DNA of 64,000 nucleotides from Rosa chinensis (Eukaryota > Streptophyta > Magnoliopsida > Rosales > Rosaceae), in the NCBI RefSeq assembly GCF_002994745.2, contig NC_037090.1, positions 14,434,001-14,498,000 of the forward strand, read 5' to 3'. The translations under genes and the position numbers were made by a program. Shown piece after piece: positions 1 through 10,306 of the stretch; position 1 is the first letter of the stretch, and each line of letters opens with the position of its first letter. The notes beneath the pieces were generated by a model, which was not told the DNA's origin, searched no databases, and saw only the letters and a program-made list of their open reading frames with translations.

Positions 1-889
1 AAAACAGAGCAAAGCTGGCCGAGCTCTCTCTCCCTCCACCGGCCACCAATCAACACCAGACCACTTCCTATAGCTTCGCCTCGACTTTTCTCAGCCTCCA
101 GTGGCAATCTTGCGCCGCAACCCGTCCAGCAGCTGCGGCGGAGGACTCGGCTCCGTTTGAGCCGATTTCGAGTCGAGCTCGATATCTCGAGATACAGGCC
201 ACCAATTCTCTTGATTTTTAGCTCGTTGGACTCGCCTCAACTTCCTGAACAAGCACTAAGAAGGACCTGACCTGGGTAGATCGATTTCACGTTCGTCGGA
301 GCTCAACCCTTCAAAATCGAAAAACAACCTTTCGATCCGGATATCTCGAGTTACAGACCACTATTCCTTGTGATTCTTGGCCTGTTGAACTCGCCTTGAG
401 TTTCTGAAAACGTTTACAGAAGGTATCGAGGCTTTTGGTGGAAGTTTTTACGTCGAACTGGAGCTCGCCGGTTTCTGGAAAATTTCCTGCCAAACCGGAC
501 TGTTGAGGTAATTTCCGAACACTTCCATTCATTTTCTGACTTCGTGATAGTTATGAAAGTTTCTTATATCGATGAAAAGAAGAGGATTAGCTCGGACCCG
601 ACACCATAGGCGGTGGTCGGCGGCGGATCTGTCCCTAACTCCGGCGGCATTTTCCGGCCACTTCCGGACACTCCAAGGGCATTCTCTGCCCATTTTTATG
701 TTCTACATGTTTATACGATCATTTCGATATATAGCATGTAATTTTTGGAGATCGTATGATTAAGTTATGAATTTTACAATTTCGATCGTTCGATTTGTGA
801 TCTGTGAAGATCAGACCGTCTGATGGACTTGTAGTTTTATTATGTTGATCGTATGACTGTCCGGGTGACTTTGTGTGGTCACAGGCGAA

Positions 890-1120
890 GATCCGATCGT
901 TGGATCTTCGTATAATTGTGGAATAGTGATTTGGAAGGTGATTCATGAGAATCCGACCGTTGGATTTTCATATAAATTTGTGGAGATGTTAGTAAAGGCG
1001 ATTCAGGAAGATCCGACCGTTGGATATTCGTGATAATTTAGGAGGATGATCCTTAGGGCGATCTGTGAGGATCCGACCGTTGGATCATCGTTTATTTTCG
1101 ATCCGACCGTTAGATCATCG
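890..1120 (+). repeat. 60-bp period tandem repeat inside the gypsy LTR
   Basis: The core ATCCGACCGTTGGAT (with small changes) starts at 891, 951, 1011 and 1071, an exact 60-bp spacing. A fifth copy starts at 1101 after half a period. A weaker relative (GATCAGACCGTCTGAT) lies near 809. The repeats sit in the LTR and may be enhancer-like, but that is inference. Confidence 0.8.
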
Positions 1121-3122
1121 TTTATTTATGTTATGAGTTTTGGCTAAATTCAAGTCACATTTGGTTAGGTGTTTGACGATTTGTGTTTCATATTTCGAGC
1201 TGTTAAGAAGACGCAACGGGATTAGAGGTGAGTAAACCTCACGTGGTTCATATTACGAACCGAGTACTTTTAATTACTTTATTTTTGTGGCAATCGTGTG
1301 AAAATATTTATGGAATAAATATTTTTTTTAAATCATATAGACTTGATCAACTACTGTCTATGGGTAAGTAAAATGATTTAATTATACAAAATGAATTTCC
1401 CGATTTTCTTGTGTGAACTATAGTTGGTATTAGTAGGCATTCCTGAGCGGATGACTACGTATATATATATTTACGTGAAATATATATGTTTTGGTGGTTT
1501 GTGGATTTTGAAACAATATGCATGAAATGATGTTTTTTATTGTTTTGGGTTGTGGCTTTTGGAAAACAAATGATTGTGGAAATGTTGATTTCAATTTGTT
1601 TTGAAAAGCGTTGGGATTTGTGTATTTTTGGAACATTTTAGTTCGTGGGTGGTTTATTTAAATGTGGGTCTTGTACCGGGAGCAATTGATAGGGATCAAT
1701 TATGGGGAATCTTTCATTTTAGATTCGTGTAACATTTTGGCTCCATTGTGACTCCTTTAATGTTTTGGTATTCACTACTAGCAAATAACCCATTACACAC
1801 TGATTGCGATCAGTGTGTATAACGTTCTATACATACTGAAATCTGTATGCGTAGGCCATTAGCTACCCTACATTCACAGATTCGTTGTCTGTGGCATTTG
1901 GGTGGGTGGGTGTTGGTCTCTCGGTACGAATAAAAAGGTCTGTGTGAAGTTTTGAGTGGGACCCACCCACCTATCATCTGCTTCATATCAATCACATCAA
2001 CTGAAGATATCAGTGTGAGTTGAGGCCAAAATTATAAACATTTCTTCTTCTTTTCTTTTCTTTTGTTGCAATATTTTTTTTTAAAACATTTATCTAATAA
2101 TCAAAACAATAATAGTAATTCAAGATACCCAGAAATCATCAAAATATCCAATTTATTTGAGAAATGATACAGGGAGGGAGCGGAGGATTATCCCAGTAAA
2201 TATTTACAAGGGAACAACAAAAAACATAATACAACAACACAATAAGAAAATAAAAATGTAGCTGCTACTATTTTGTTTTGCTCCTTCTTTTCGAAGTTGT
2301 ACTCTCTGGAAAACCAACATTCAACGCTATTTTGCTGAGGCTGATAATCAAAGCAAGTCCACACATCAATACTTGTCCTCTTGGCTCGCTCCTTCTAAGC
2401 TGAGATGAAATAAGAAGCAAAACTTCAAACGGAGAGTAACTAATCAAGCATCTATCACAATAGCATAGAGCATAAAAAAACTCATTTCGCAGATATTTTC
2501 ATAAACCTACACATCTATTCCACAACAAACAACAGGAACCAAGAAGATTAAAAACAATTCAAGATCCTAATTAAACGATTTGAGCATAATATCGAGATAA
2601 GGGATCAAGTAAAGACCTGATATCAAACTATCTTTTTCTTAGATTGGGGATCGGATTTGGGTTCGAAGATAATAGAGAGAGAGGAAGAAAGCCGATCCAC
2701 TATGCTCAACAACAAACTAGGTGATAGATGCCAATCCAAGCATCACAGTTTCAGCCATCCAACAGATTGGACCAGATCAAGCCTAACACAAGCAGGATCT
2801 CAAACAGAACAACGATTGGAAAGGTGAACCAACCAGAAAGAAGTGCATACTCCGACGATGTCATCAATCACGCCGATCAGAGCACCGACGTCATCTCTTT
2901 TCCGATCCACCAAAACTGATCCAGCAACACGATCCGCCTTCAATTTCTGGGGCTGCTTCTTCCCGATCTATCCGTGCAGGTGTGGACATAAACTCTGAAT
3001 GGTTTTTCAATTAGAAGTTAGATGAGACTGAGATTGGGATAGTTGAGTATTTGAAATAGGCTGTGGGAAAAGAGATGAGATAAATGCAGTTTTTCAGTTT
3101 TGACTCTCATAGTCTCGTAGCA

Positions 3123-3126
<4 letters not shown>

Positions 3127-3197
<71 letters not shown>
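3127..3197. repeat. (GA)n microsatellite
   Basis: About 71 bp of nearly pure GA dinucleotide inside the CACTA element. It is likely to vary in length between individuals. Confidence 0.97.
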
Positions 3198-3200
<3 letters not shown>

Positions 3201-3319
3201 AGAAAGCTAGAGATAAATGCGCAGCAGATGGGAATAAATTGAGAGAGAGAAAAGATAAAGTTCTTCAATTTTTGAAGGCAAGAAAGAGATTTTCACGTGT
3301 AATTAGTTAACCTTTTTTT

Positions 3320-3665
3320 AGCTATCACACACATATGTCTGTGTGTATAACATTTGTCACAGATATCTGTGAGCATAAAATTATCTAATAATTTATATTT
3401 TTGCTATCACACACAGATATCTGTGTGTAAAACATTTGTCACAGATATCTGTGAGCATAAAATTATCTAATAATTTATATTTTTTGCTATCACACACAGA
3501 TATCTGTGTGTAAAACATTTGTCACAGATGTTTGTCGTCATAAAGTTATCTAATAATTTATATTTTTGTTATCACACACAGATATCTATGTGAAAAAAAT
3601 TTGTCACATATGTCTGTGAGCATAAAATTATCTAATAATTTATATTTTGCTATCACACACGGATA
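3320..3665. repeat. CACTA subterminal tandem repeats with palindromic core
   Basis: About four tandem units of roughly 80-87 bp each carry the palindrome CACAGATATCTGTG, followed by a segment like AAATTATCTAATAATTTATA. In CACTA elements subterminal repeats bind the TNPA-type factor. Here the binding role is inferred from position and repetition. Related words (GATCAGTGTG, CTGAAATCTGT) also occur near both ends. Confidence 0.75.
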
Positions 3666-4712
3666 TCTCTATGTGGAACGTTTCCCACAGACGTCAGTAT
3701 TTATTAAGCTGATCATTCACACTGAAATCTGTTGCTAGAAAGCAAATCCCACAGATTTCTTATCAGTGTGAAAGTCAGTAAGTCTAAAATCAGTGTGCAT
3801 TGTTACTTTTGCTAGTAGTGATTTATACCGTGGGTCCAAAGACTTACGAGTTGAGGATCGTGGGTCACGAAATGTGATTGAGGGTCACGAAATGTGATCG
3901 TGGGTGGAAAAATCGGGACTTCACGCCTTTGGCCGGGTGAGTGAATACGATTAGTTAGAGCTCTAGTCTGTCCACCATTGTATGTCATGATGGGTAACAA
4001 GTAGGTTACTTGCAATTCATGAGTACGTGTTTTAAAAGAGAATTTGGGGTGTATTCTTCTTTTAATTGTCCAAGGAGGGACTTGATTTTCATATTAAATT
4101 GTGATTTGAAAATGATTTTGTCACTTTGGTGACGCATGTTACCCTTATGAGGCAAGGTTGTCGGGTTTGAAAACGAGTCATTTCAAGATGATTTATTGGG
4201 AGTTGATGGGTGATCATCGACCTTGGTGTTGAGGGGTGATCATCGACTTTAGTGTGAGTTGTTTGACTGCTTTATCTATTTTCCATGTTACTCTAATTGT
4301 TTGATTTGTGTTGAAAATGTTGTGATTTATTAAATCAATCGTTCATTTTTTATTTACTCACGAGCTTTGCAAAAAGCTTACCGGGTTTTGTGTTGTTGCA
4401 ATCCTGGTACACTATTCAAACGGTGTAGCGGATAATCCTACAGGACAGGAAAATCAGGGTCGAGAGTGAGCTGTGTAGGGCAGCGGGGTTGACATCGGCA
4501 CTTGGTCTATTTTGGTGTGTTTTATAGACTCCTTTGAGTGTAACTTTTAATTATGTTGGTGTTGTAGTATTTGACTCGAGAGATAGTTTGCTGCAAGGTT
4601 TGTTTTATGTTTTGTGAGACGCAGGTTAAGAAAAAAATTCAGGACGTTATTTGTATTGGTTATTATTCATGTTTCGGATTTGAATTTGTTATTAAAAATT
4701 CGGGGCGTGACA

Positions 4713-5570
4713 ACCGAGATCGTTAAGTAGTTTATCGAACGATCTCAATTTAGCTCGTTAAACTTATCCGGGGCTCACATTAATTATCCATAAATCTCCA
4801 TTATTATCATCTATTTACATCAAATATATTTTTATTTTAAAATAAAAAATAATTAAAATTCAATAAACAGTTAAAATGAACAGTTAAAACACTCAATGAA
4901 GAGTGAAAATGAACAGCTAATAATGGATGAACAGTGAAAATGAACAGTTTTGACCGGTCAAGAAGAAAACGGGTGGAAACCCATGTCCAGTGGCAGTGAA
5001 CAGTAACTTGACTGGTCGACGCCTCGACTTTTCTTGACTACGGGTGAACTTGCTTTAAGAGAGTGGTTGTATTTAGCTGACGTTCAAATTCCTTATAATG
5101 CAACTTGACTGAAAAAAAAATTCCTTATAATGCAAATGAAGAACATTAAATTTATGAAATCTCAGGAAGCGAAATAAAAAAAGAAACCTATTTTTTAAAA
5201 CAATTTTTGTATCTGCTTGGAACAATGTTTTCTTTTCTATACTAGCTACTGTATCTATAGAGTCAATATTTTAAACGATGAACTATTGAACTGCGTCACA
5301 TGCTAGTATGCTACTACGAGCTAGTCTCAATTTTTTGTTGAAGCCTATCCTATAAAGGTACGGGATGATCAAAATTTGGAGTATCCTGCTTGGTTATTTC
5401 CAATTTAACATGTCGATCGATTTCCATTTTTTTATTGGAACTTGTGTACTGGAAATAATGGTATATATCTTCAATTATAGCTCATTAAAGTTTATTCTTA
5501 CCTTCTCGCCATCTTGCTGGGTTCATTCCTTTGCCTGGTTCTCCTTTCATCAGTATTACTAGGAAAGAAG
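4713..5570. other. Gene-free spacer with a GAACAGT word cluster
   Basis: This is AT-rich flank between the gypsy LTR and the Copia insertion. From about 4865 to 5015 the word GAACAG or TGAACAGT recurs at short, irregular intervals, like the ends of some plant MITEs, but I find no inverted repeat that closes an element. No gene is seen. Confidence 0.5.
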
Positions 5571-5575
5571 AAATC

Positions 5576-5815
5576 TGTTAAGAAGAAGAATGAAAAGAAG
5601 AAGAAAATTGATTTCTGTTGTGTTATTGATGTCAATCTTATACAACATATATATAGTGCAGTACAACAACATTCCTACATCTAAGGCCTTAAAGCTGTGA
5701 TTCCCTCCATAATTTCCTCCATGTTCTGAGGGACATGTAGTAGTGGGAAACAAAGGTGGTACCTACACTACATGCTAGCACATGCCTACACTACAAGTAA
5801 AGCACTTTCTTAACA
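5576..5815 (-). repeat. 3' LTR of the young Copia element
   Basis: 240 bp with TG...CA ends (read on either strand). It matches the other LTR except for one single-base indel. Confidence 0.95.
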
Positions 5816-5844
5816 CTCCCCCTCAAGTTGGAGAGTGAATGCCG

Positions 5845-6130
5845 TGGACTCCCAACTTGCGAATAATAGGAGTAAAGACTTCTTTTCCCAAAGCTTTAGT
5901 CAAGATATCTGCCAATTGGTATGCTGAACCCACGAACCTTGTAGCAAGGGATAGCTTCTAAGAATTTTGAGAACCACTGATGAGATGCTTGCTTTAGTCA
6001 GTACAAAGACTTGTGAAGGCGACAAACCAAGTGTTCCTCCCCCTATCGCCGAAGACCTGGAGGAGGTATCATGTAAATTTCTTCATGAAGATCTCCATGT
6101 AAGAAGGCATTATTGACATCTAGCTGAGAA
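5845..6130 (-). pseudogene. Copia reverse transcriptase / 3' pol remnant
   Basis: Read on the minus strand, this stretch gives broken pieces of Copia pol: a block like [18 protein letters not shown] (reverse transcriptase), a piece like LHKSLY, then the carboxy end with QLADILTKALGKE just before the polypurine tract. Stops interrupt it, and most of pol (gag, protease, integrase and the YVDD region) is absent. It cannot encode an enzyme, but it assigns the element to Copia. Confidence 0.8.
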
Positions 6131-7129
6131 AGTGGCCATCGCTAAGCTGCAGCTAAAGCAATTAAGCAGCAAACAATTCTGATCTTTGCAATGGGAGAAA
6201 ATTGAGGATTGTTGTACGAGATATAAAGTACAACGGAATGAGAAGAAAAAGAGAAGGATGAATTAATATGAGGGAGTTTCGGAATAGGAGGGCTCCAAAT
6301 AAGTGACAGATTTTACCGAGAGTTGGTAAGCAAGATAGCTATTTTCCAAGAACATGCAAAGTGAGGAAAAAACTTGAACAAAGCAAAACAAATGCGGAAG
6401 GAAAATAGAGACTAAAAAACAGCTTAAAAGCAAGAGAGGAACGTGAGACACCAGACAAGAAAAAAAGAGTATGCAAGCATGCGAAAAAGAAATTGTAAAC
6501 AAGGGAAAAGCGAAGATGTGGCAGACAAGATTCTTTGTCATGAAAAGAAGAAAAGGTGGTCAAAGCATGTGGGTCTATTCCTCCAGCAGAAACATGTTGG
6601 TTGAGAAATAAGGAAAAAGGAGACCAAAAGTGCTTGGAGTGAGATAAAAGAATATAAAAAAAATTGAAGGCCAAAAGTGCATGAGAGGGGTGCTGGCCGT
6701 GCACATGGGTTGAAACAATAAGAAAAGAAAAGTAAGACCAAATGGTTAGAGTGGGATAAAAGAAAGGAAAGGAAAATTGGCAAGTGGGTGCACGATTTGA
6801 CAGGAAGATGAAGACGGCCGGGTTTTGGACAAACGGCAACGTCGATCTGAAGAAGAGAGGACGAAGGCGGTCTTAGGTTGAAGACGAAGCCATTGGAGGA
6901 AAAGAAGACGCATTTCATGCGGTCTGGAGAAGAACCAAGGAGAAAATTCTAGTGGACAAGTTAGCCTGTGTTTGAACAAATTCGTCTGAACGCAGAAGAC
7001 CAAGCCGACCTAGAGAAGAGAAGCGACGGCGACCTTCACAGGTGAAGCCGACGATATGGCTGCTTTGCAGCGACGCAAGGGATGGGAACGACGCCGGAAC
7101 TGAAGAAGAGAACTTGTTCAAACACGGAC

Positions 7130-8100
7130 ATGAAGGACGCCTAAACTCCGATCTGGAACAGATGAAGGACGGCGCCACTTGAGAAAAAACGGATAGATGA
7201 CGTCAAAGCCGATCTGGAAAGATGAAGGCTGACGTTCGATTTACGATGAGAACTGGACTGACGACGAGGAGAGACGGCGGTCTGGGCAAAGCAGTGAAGT
7301 AACGCAGACAGCTGGCGTGCAAATACAGAAGGCGTGCAAATGCAAATACCAAGGAGGTGTAGGGAGGTGCAGCAGCAGGCGTGCAAATGTAGAAGGCAGC
7401 AGGCGAATGAAAATGTTGTACGAGATATAGAGTACAACAAAATGAGAAGAAGATCTGCAGCACGAGAGACTAGGATGCGGCAGTGATAAGAGAGGATTGG
7501 GAGTTGGCTACTGTACGAGAACACAAAGCACAGCGTGAGCAGAAACAGATTTTCGTCCTGCTCAGATTTTCCATGGAGAATGCCAAGCATAGAAAAGTGC
7601 TCAAGCACTAGATGAAGCCGCTCTTGACAGGCGATGAAGGTGACTGGTCTGATGACGTCGAAGTCCAAGGAGAAGACGATCTGGTCATTCTTGGACGGAT
7701 GCAAGAGAAATAACGACTGATTCAAGACGAGGCAAGATGACGCCGAAGTCAAGGAAGAAGATGATTGGTCATTCTTTGACGGACGCTTGGAGAGAAGGAC
7801 TGGTCCGGGTTCTGAACTGGAGATGGCGACCTCGAACGAACTGGTGCAGCGGATGGTGTAGTTGATCTCTGGTGCCCAAAGCCAACTGTTGACCGGATGG
7901 TGCAGATGACCGGATGGTGGTCTTGAGAGGGCTGGTCTGGCAACAAATGATGAGACCGATCTTGGGACAGATGAAGGACGACATCATTTGGAGTGACGCC
8001 TATATGGAACGATGAAGGCAGACGAGAAGCCGATCTGGAAAGATGAAGGCTGTCTAATAATGAAGTGAAAGATGAAAGATCTTGGCTTGAGAACATAACA
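7130..8100 (-). repeat. Repetitive Copia leader (untranslated-like) region
   Basis: Downstream of the primer site the leader consists of degenerate short repeats. On the plus strand GATCTGGAAAGATGAAGG occurs near 7211 and 8034, with a variant near 7150. A roughly 50-bp unit near 7735-7786 has a second diverged copy near 7655-7700. Serine/phenylalanine/leucine-rich minus-strand frames here are probably products of this composition. The ATG at 8096 (115 codons) is the only plausible small frame, with no known domain. Confidence 0.6.
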
Positions 8101-8271
8101 TGAATTCAAAGAAGAAAATTAACGGAGTAGAAATGAAAACTGAATTAAGAAGGATTGAGAGATGCTGCAATCGGTTTTAGACCCGTGGGTGCATGGAGAA
8201 AATTACTCCATACACCCAGGGAAGGTTTTGAAGCTCACAGGATCAAGATCAAAAAACTTGCTCTGATACCA

Positions 8272-8510
8272 TGTTAAGAAGAAGAATGAAAAGAAGAAGA
8301 AAATTGATTTCTGTTGTGTTATTGATGTCAATCTTATACAACATATATATAGTGCAGTACAACAACATTCCTACATCTAAGGCCTTAAAGCTGTGATTCC
8401 CTCCATAATTTCCTCCATGTTCTGAGGGACATGTAGTAGTGGGAAACAAAGGTGGTACCTACACTACATGCTACACATGCCTACACTACAAGTAAAGCAC
8501 TTTCTTAACA
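8272..8510 (-). repeat. 5' LTR of the young Copia element
   Basis: 239 bp. It lies next to the primer-binding site at 8260-8271, which fixes the element's orientation as minus. Confidence 0.95.
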
Positions 8511-8515
8511 AAATC

Positions 8516-9850
8516 GACGAGCAGCATTGCGACGAGCATCTCCTTCTTTTCTATATGAGCCGAGGAAAAGCATCTCTCATAAGAAAAAGAAAAAGAAAAA
8601 GCAAAAGCACCATTCTGAAGTCTTCGTGCATGACGGTTTGATATCGTGGAAAATATTTATTAGGTAGTAAAAACAAAGAATATGTTCCGACTTATATATC
8701 ATATAATTTTTTGCATAAAAAAGAAAAAGAAAAAGAGATGTGCTTTTTTTTTTTTGGTGCAATAGAAAAAATAAAAATAAAATTACAACAAGAAACGCAA
8801 TACGTGCCTAATCGAAAATACTTCTACCCATCCAAGTGGGTGGTTACCTGATGTGGTGTCAGCAGATCTGGCTGCCCTTGGGCCACTATGCCATTTTAGC
8901 CATGGATGAATCATTAGGTTAAAACCACTATTGTCAATGGCGGACAAAAAAAATCTTCAGTCAACTCGGTAAAATGACTAAAATCCAAGTGTGGATAAAT
9001 GAAAGAAATTAATTAATAAAGTTTTCAGATGGGTGAAAAGGGTCGGAGCTTTCCCATGGGGGATTAGTTAATGGATTTGACTCACGATCATGACGATTGA
9101 ACCCTGTCAAGAATATACGAGTAAATATGATCAGTGATAATTAGAATTGTAAATGTTGTATTGATGACGGTTATTAAGTGCGGCAATAATGACTATCATA
9201 AAGCTTGTAAATAAGTACATGTATAAGGGTGGTAATAATCGTGACTTATGACCAAAGCCCTCCATCGATTACGTATAAATAGGGGGCATGACGACCAAGT
9301 AAGATATTTTATTCTGACTTGTTTTACACGACTTGACAAAGAAATATACTGACTTAGGCATTAGAAGGTTTTCTGCATATACCTCCTTTCTCTTCGAGCC
9401 GACGGTCAAACTTTGAGTCAACGCTCAAAAGAAGTTTCTCGATCATTTTCTAGTCAGCTCCCTCTCTAATCTCGATTCATTGGTGAGTCAAACTCCTTTA
9501 GGGAGTTTTTCGTCGCCAACACCGAGTCTACCCAGATGGGTCTGTCATAATTGCAGCCACTCCTTTTCCATTGTCGATCATCACCGATTCCTACGTCGAC
9601 AAATTCTTTTATGCTTGAGTTGAGGAGAAGCATTTCTCATAAGGAAAAAAAAAAGCACCTTTGTGAAGTCTTCGTGCAGAATGGTTTGATGTCGTGAAAA
9701 ACATTTGTTAGGTAGTAAAAGCAAAGAATATGTTCTGACATATGTATCGTATAATATTTTTTTCATAAAGAAAAGAACAAAAAATAAAGAGATATGCTTT
9801 ATTTTTTTAATAAAACAAAAAAAATCAAATTACCACAAGAAACGCATCAT
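8516..9850. repeat. Diverged direct duplication flanking an LTR-like segment
   Basis: About 8569-8812 and 9630-9850 are similar in order. Shared words include GCATCTCTCATAAG or GCATTTCTCATAAG, GAAGTCTTCGTGCA, TTAGGTAGTAAAA and CAAAGAATATGTTC. Homology extends upstream to a TCGACGA or TCGACAAA word. The Copia element at 5576-8510 landed at the left edge of the first copy. No gene is seen in either copy. Confidence 0.65.
8813..9589 (+). other. LTR-like or promoter-like segment with TATA box
   Basis: Between the direct copies is a segment with a clear TATAAATAGGGGG at 9274-9286, followed by a short leader rich in TC. This arrangement resembles the core of a gypsy-type LTR. I could not define both ends or a target duplication, so a solo LTR is only a suggestion. 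Confidence 0.35.
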
Positions 9851-10190
9851 ATTCCCAATACATCAAAGTTATTAAAGGAGATGCTTGTACTAGTACAAGC
9901 CTAAAGAATCATTGCAATTCATGACTTCGAGCCCCTACCTCAACTTTTTGGGTTGTAGTTGTACCTAGCCTAAGGGCCAAGAGAGGAGAAATTCTTAGGT
10001 GGTGTTTCCTCACCACGTGGTTTTAGGGCCATCCAATCAAAAGAAATAAAATTTTTCCTCTTTTCCGAAACTGTCTCTGCTCTCTATATGTACAATATCC
10101 AAAGGACCCCATTCTGGATAGTGATTGGTCTGCCGCACCACGTGGCTGTGTGGGTGACCCACGCAAGTCTTTCTCCCGAGAGAGAGAGAC

Positions 10191-10220
10191 TTTGACTGGA
10201 CCTAACTCCCTATAAATTCA
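10191..10220 (+). promoter_or_regulatory. W-box and TATA box of the NLR gene
   Basis: TTTGACTG (a WRKY-type W-box, TTGAC core) at 10191-10198 and TATAAATTC at 10211-10219 lie 90-115 bp before the ATG at 10307. W-boxes are common in defence gene promoters. Two CCACGTGG-type words (near 10013 and 10138) lie further up. Confidence 0.6.
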
Positions 10221-10306
10221 TACTGCTTGACAAGAGACGCACTGCTGCTATATTCTACTTTTCTTCACTAATCAATCAACATTAATTACTTTGTTCTTCT
10301 TCCTTG

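Larger units (their letters stand above)
1773..3820. mobile_element. Non-autonomous CACTA (En/Spm) DNA transposon
   Basis: It begins CACTACTAGCAAA at 1773 and ends TTTGCTAGTAGTG at 3820, perfect 13-bp terminal inverted repeats with the CACTA signature. The 3-bp ATT at 1770-1772 is repeated at 3821-3823, the target duplication length expected for this superfamily. At 2048 bp it has no transposase frame, so it needs a helper in trans. Removing it restores a continuous gypsy LTR, so it inserted after the LTR did. Confidence 0.92.
1..4712 (+). mobile_element. Gypsy-type LTR, left-truncated, split by a CACTA element
   Basis: The right end reads CGGGGCGTGACA at 4701-4712, the usual 3' terminus of long plant Ty3/gypsy (Tekay/Del-like) LTRs. 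The sequence after it has no tRNA primer-binding site, so this is a 3' LTR or a solo LTR rather than a 5' LTR. The left end lies outside the window. Without the CACTA insertion about 2.66 kb of LTR is present. No coding domain is seen. Short frames here are not gene-like. Clade assignment is inferred from the terminus and length only. Confidence 0.6.
5576..8510 (-). mobile_element. Young non-autonomous Copia LTR retrotransposon
   Basis: The LTRs lie at 5576-5815 and 8272-8510. They start TGTTAAG, end TTAACA, and differ only by one base (CTAGCACATG versus CTACACATG). A perfect 5-bp target duplication AAATC flanks the element (5571-5575 and 8511-8515). On the minus strand the Met-tRNA primer site TGGTATCAGAGC is at 8260-8271, directly after the 5' LTR, and the polypurine tract TTGAGGGGGAG abuts the 3' LTR at about 5816-5830. 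The 2.46 kb interior keeps only a reverse transcriptase scrap, so mobility must come from a partner element. Near-identical LTRs imply a very recent insertion. Confidence 0.95.

Noticed and set aside
3320..3665. Regular repeats with spacers, considered as a CRISPR array
   Set aside because: Spacers are not unique, and the array lies at a CACTA transposon end in plant DNA.
4713..4760. Primer-binding site after the gypsy LTR
   Set aside because: No tRNA-complementary sequence follows CGTGACA, so the LTR is not a 5' LTR opening an element to the right.
6339..7752. Series of long minus-strand Ser/Phe/Leu-rich frames
   Set aside because: They lie in the repetitive Copia interior, most begin at non-ATG codons, and they overlap in several frames, as expected for purine-rich repeats.
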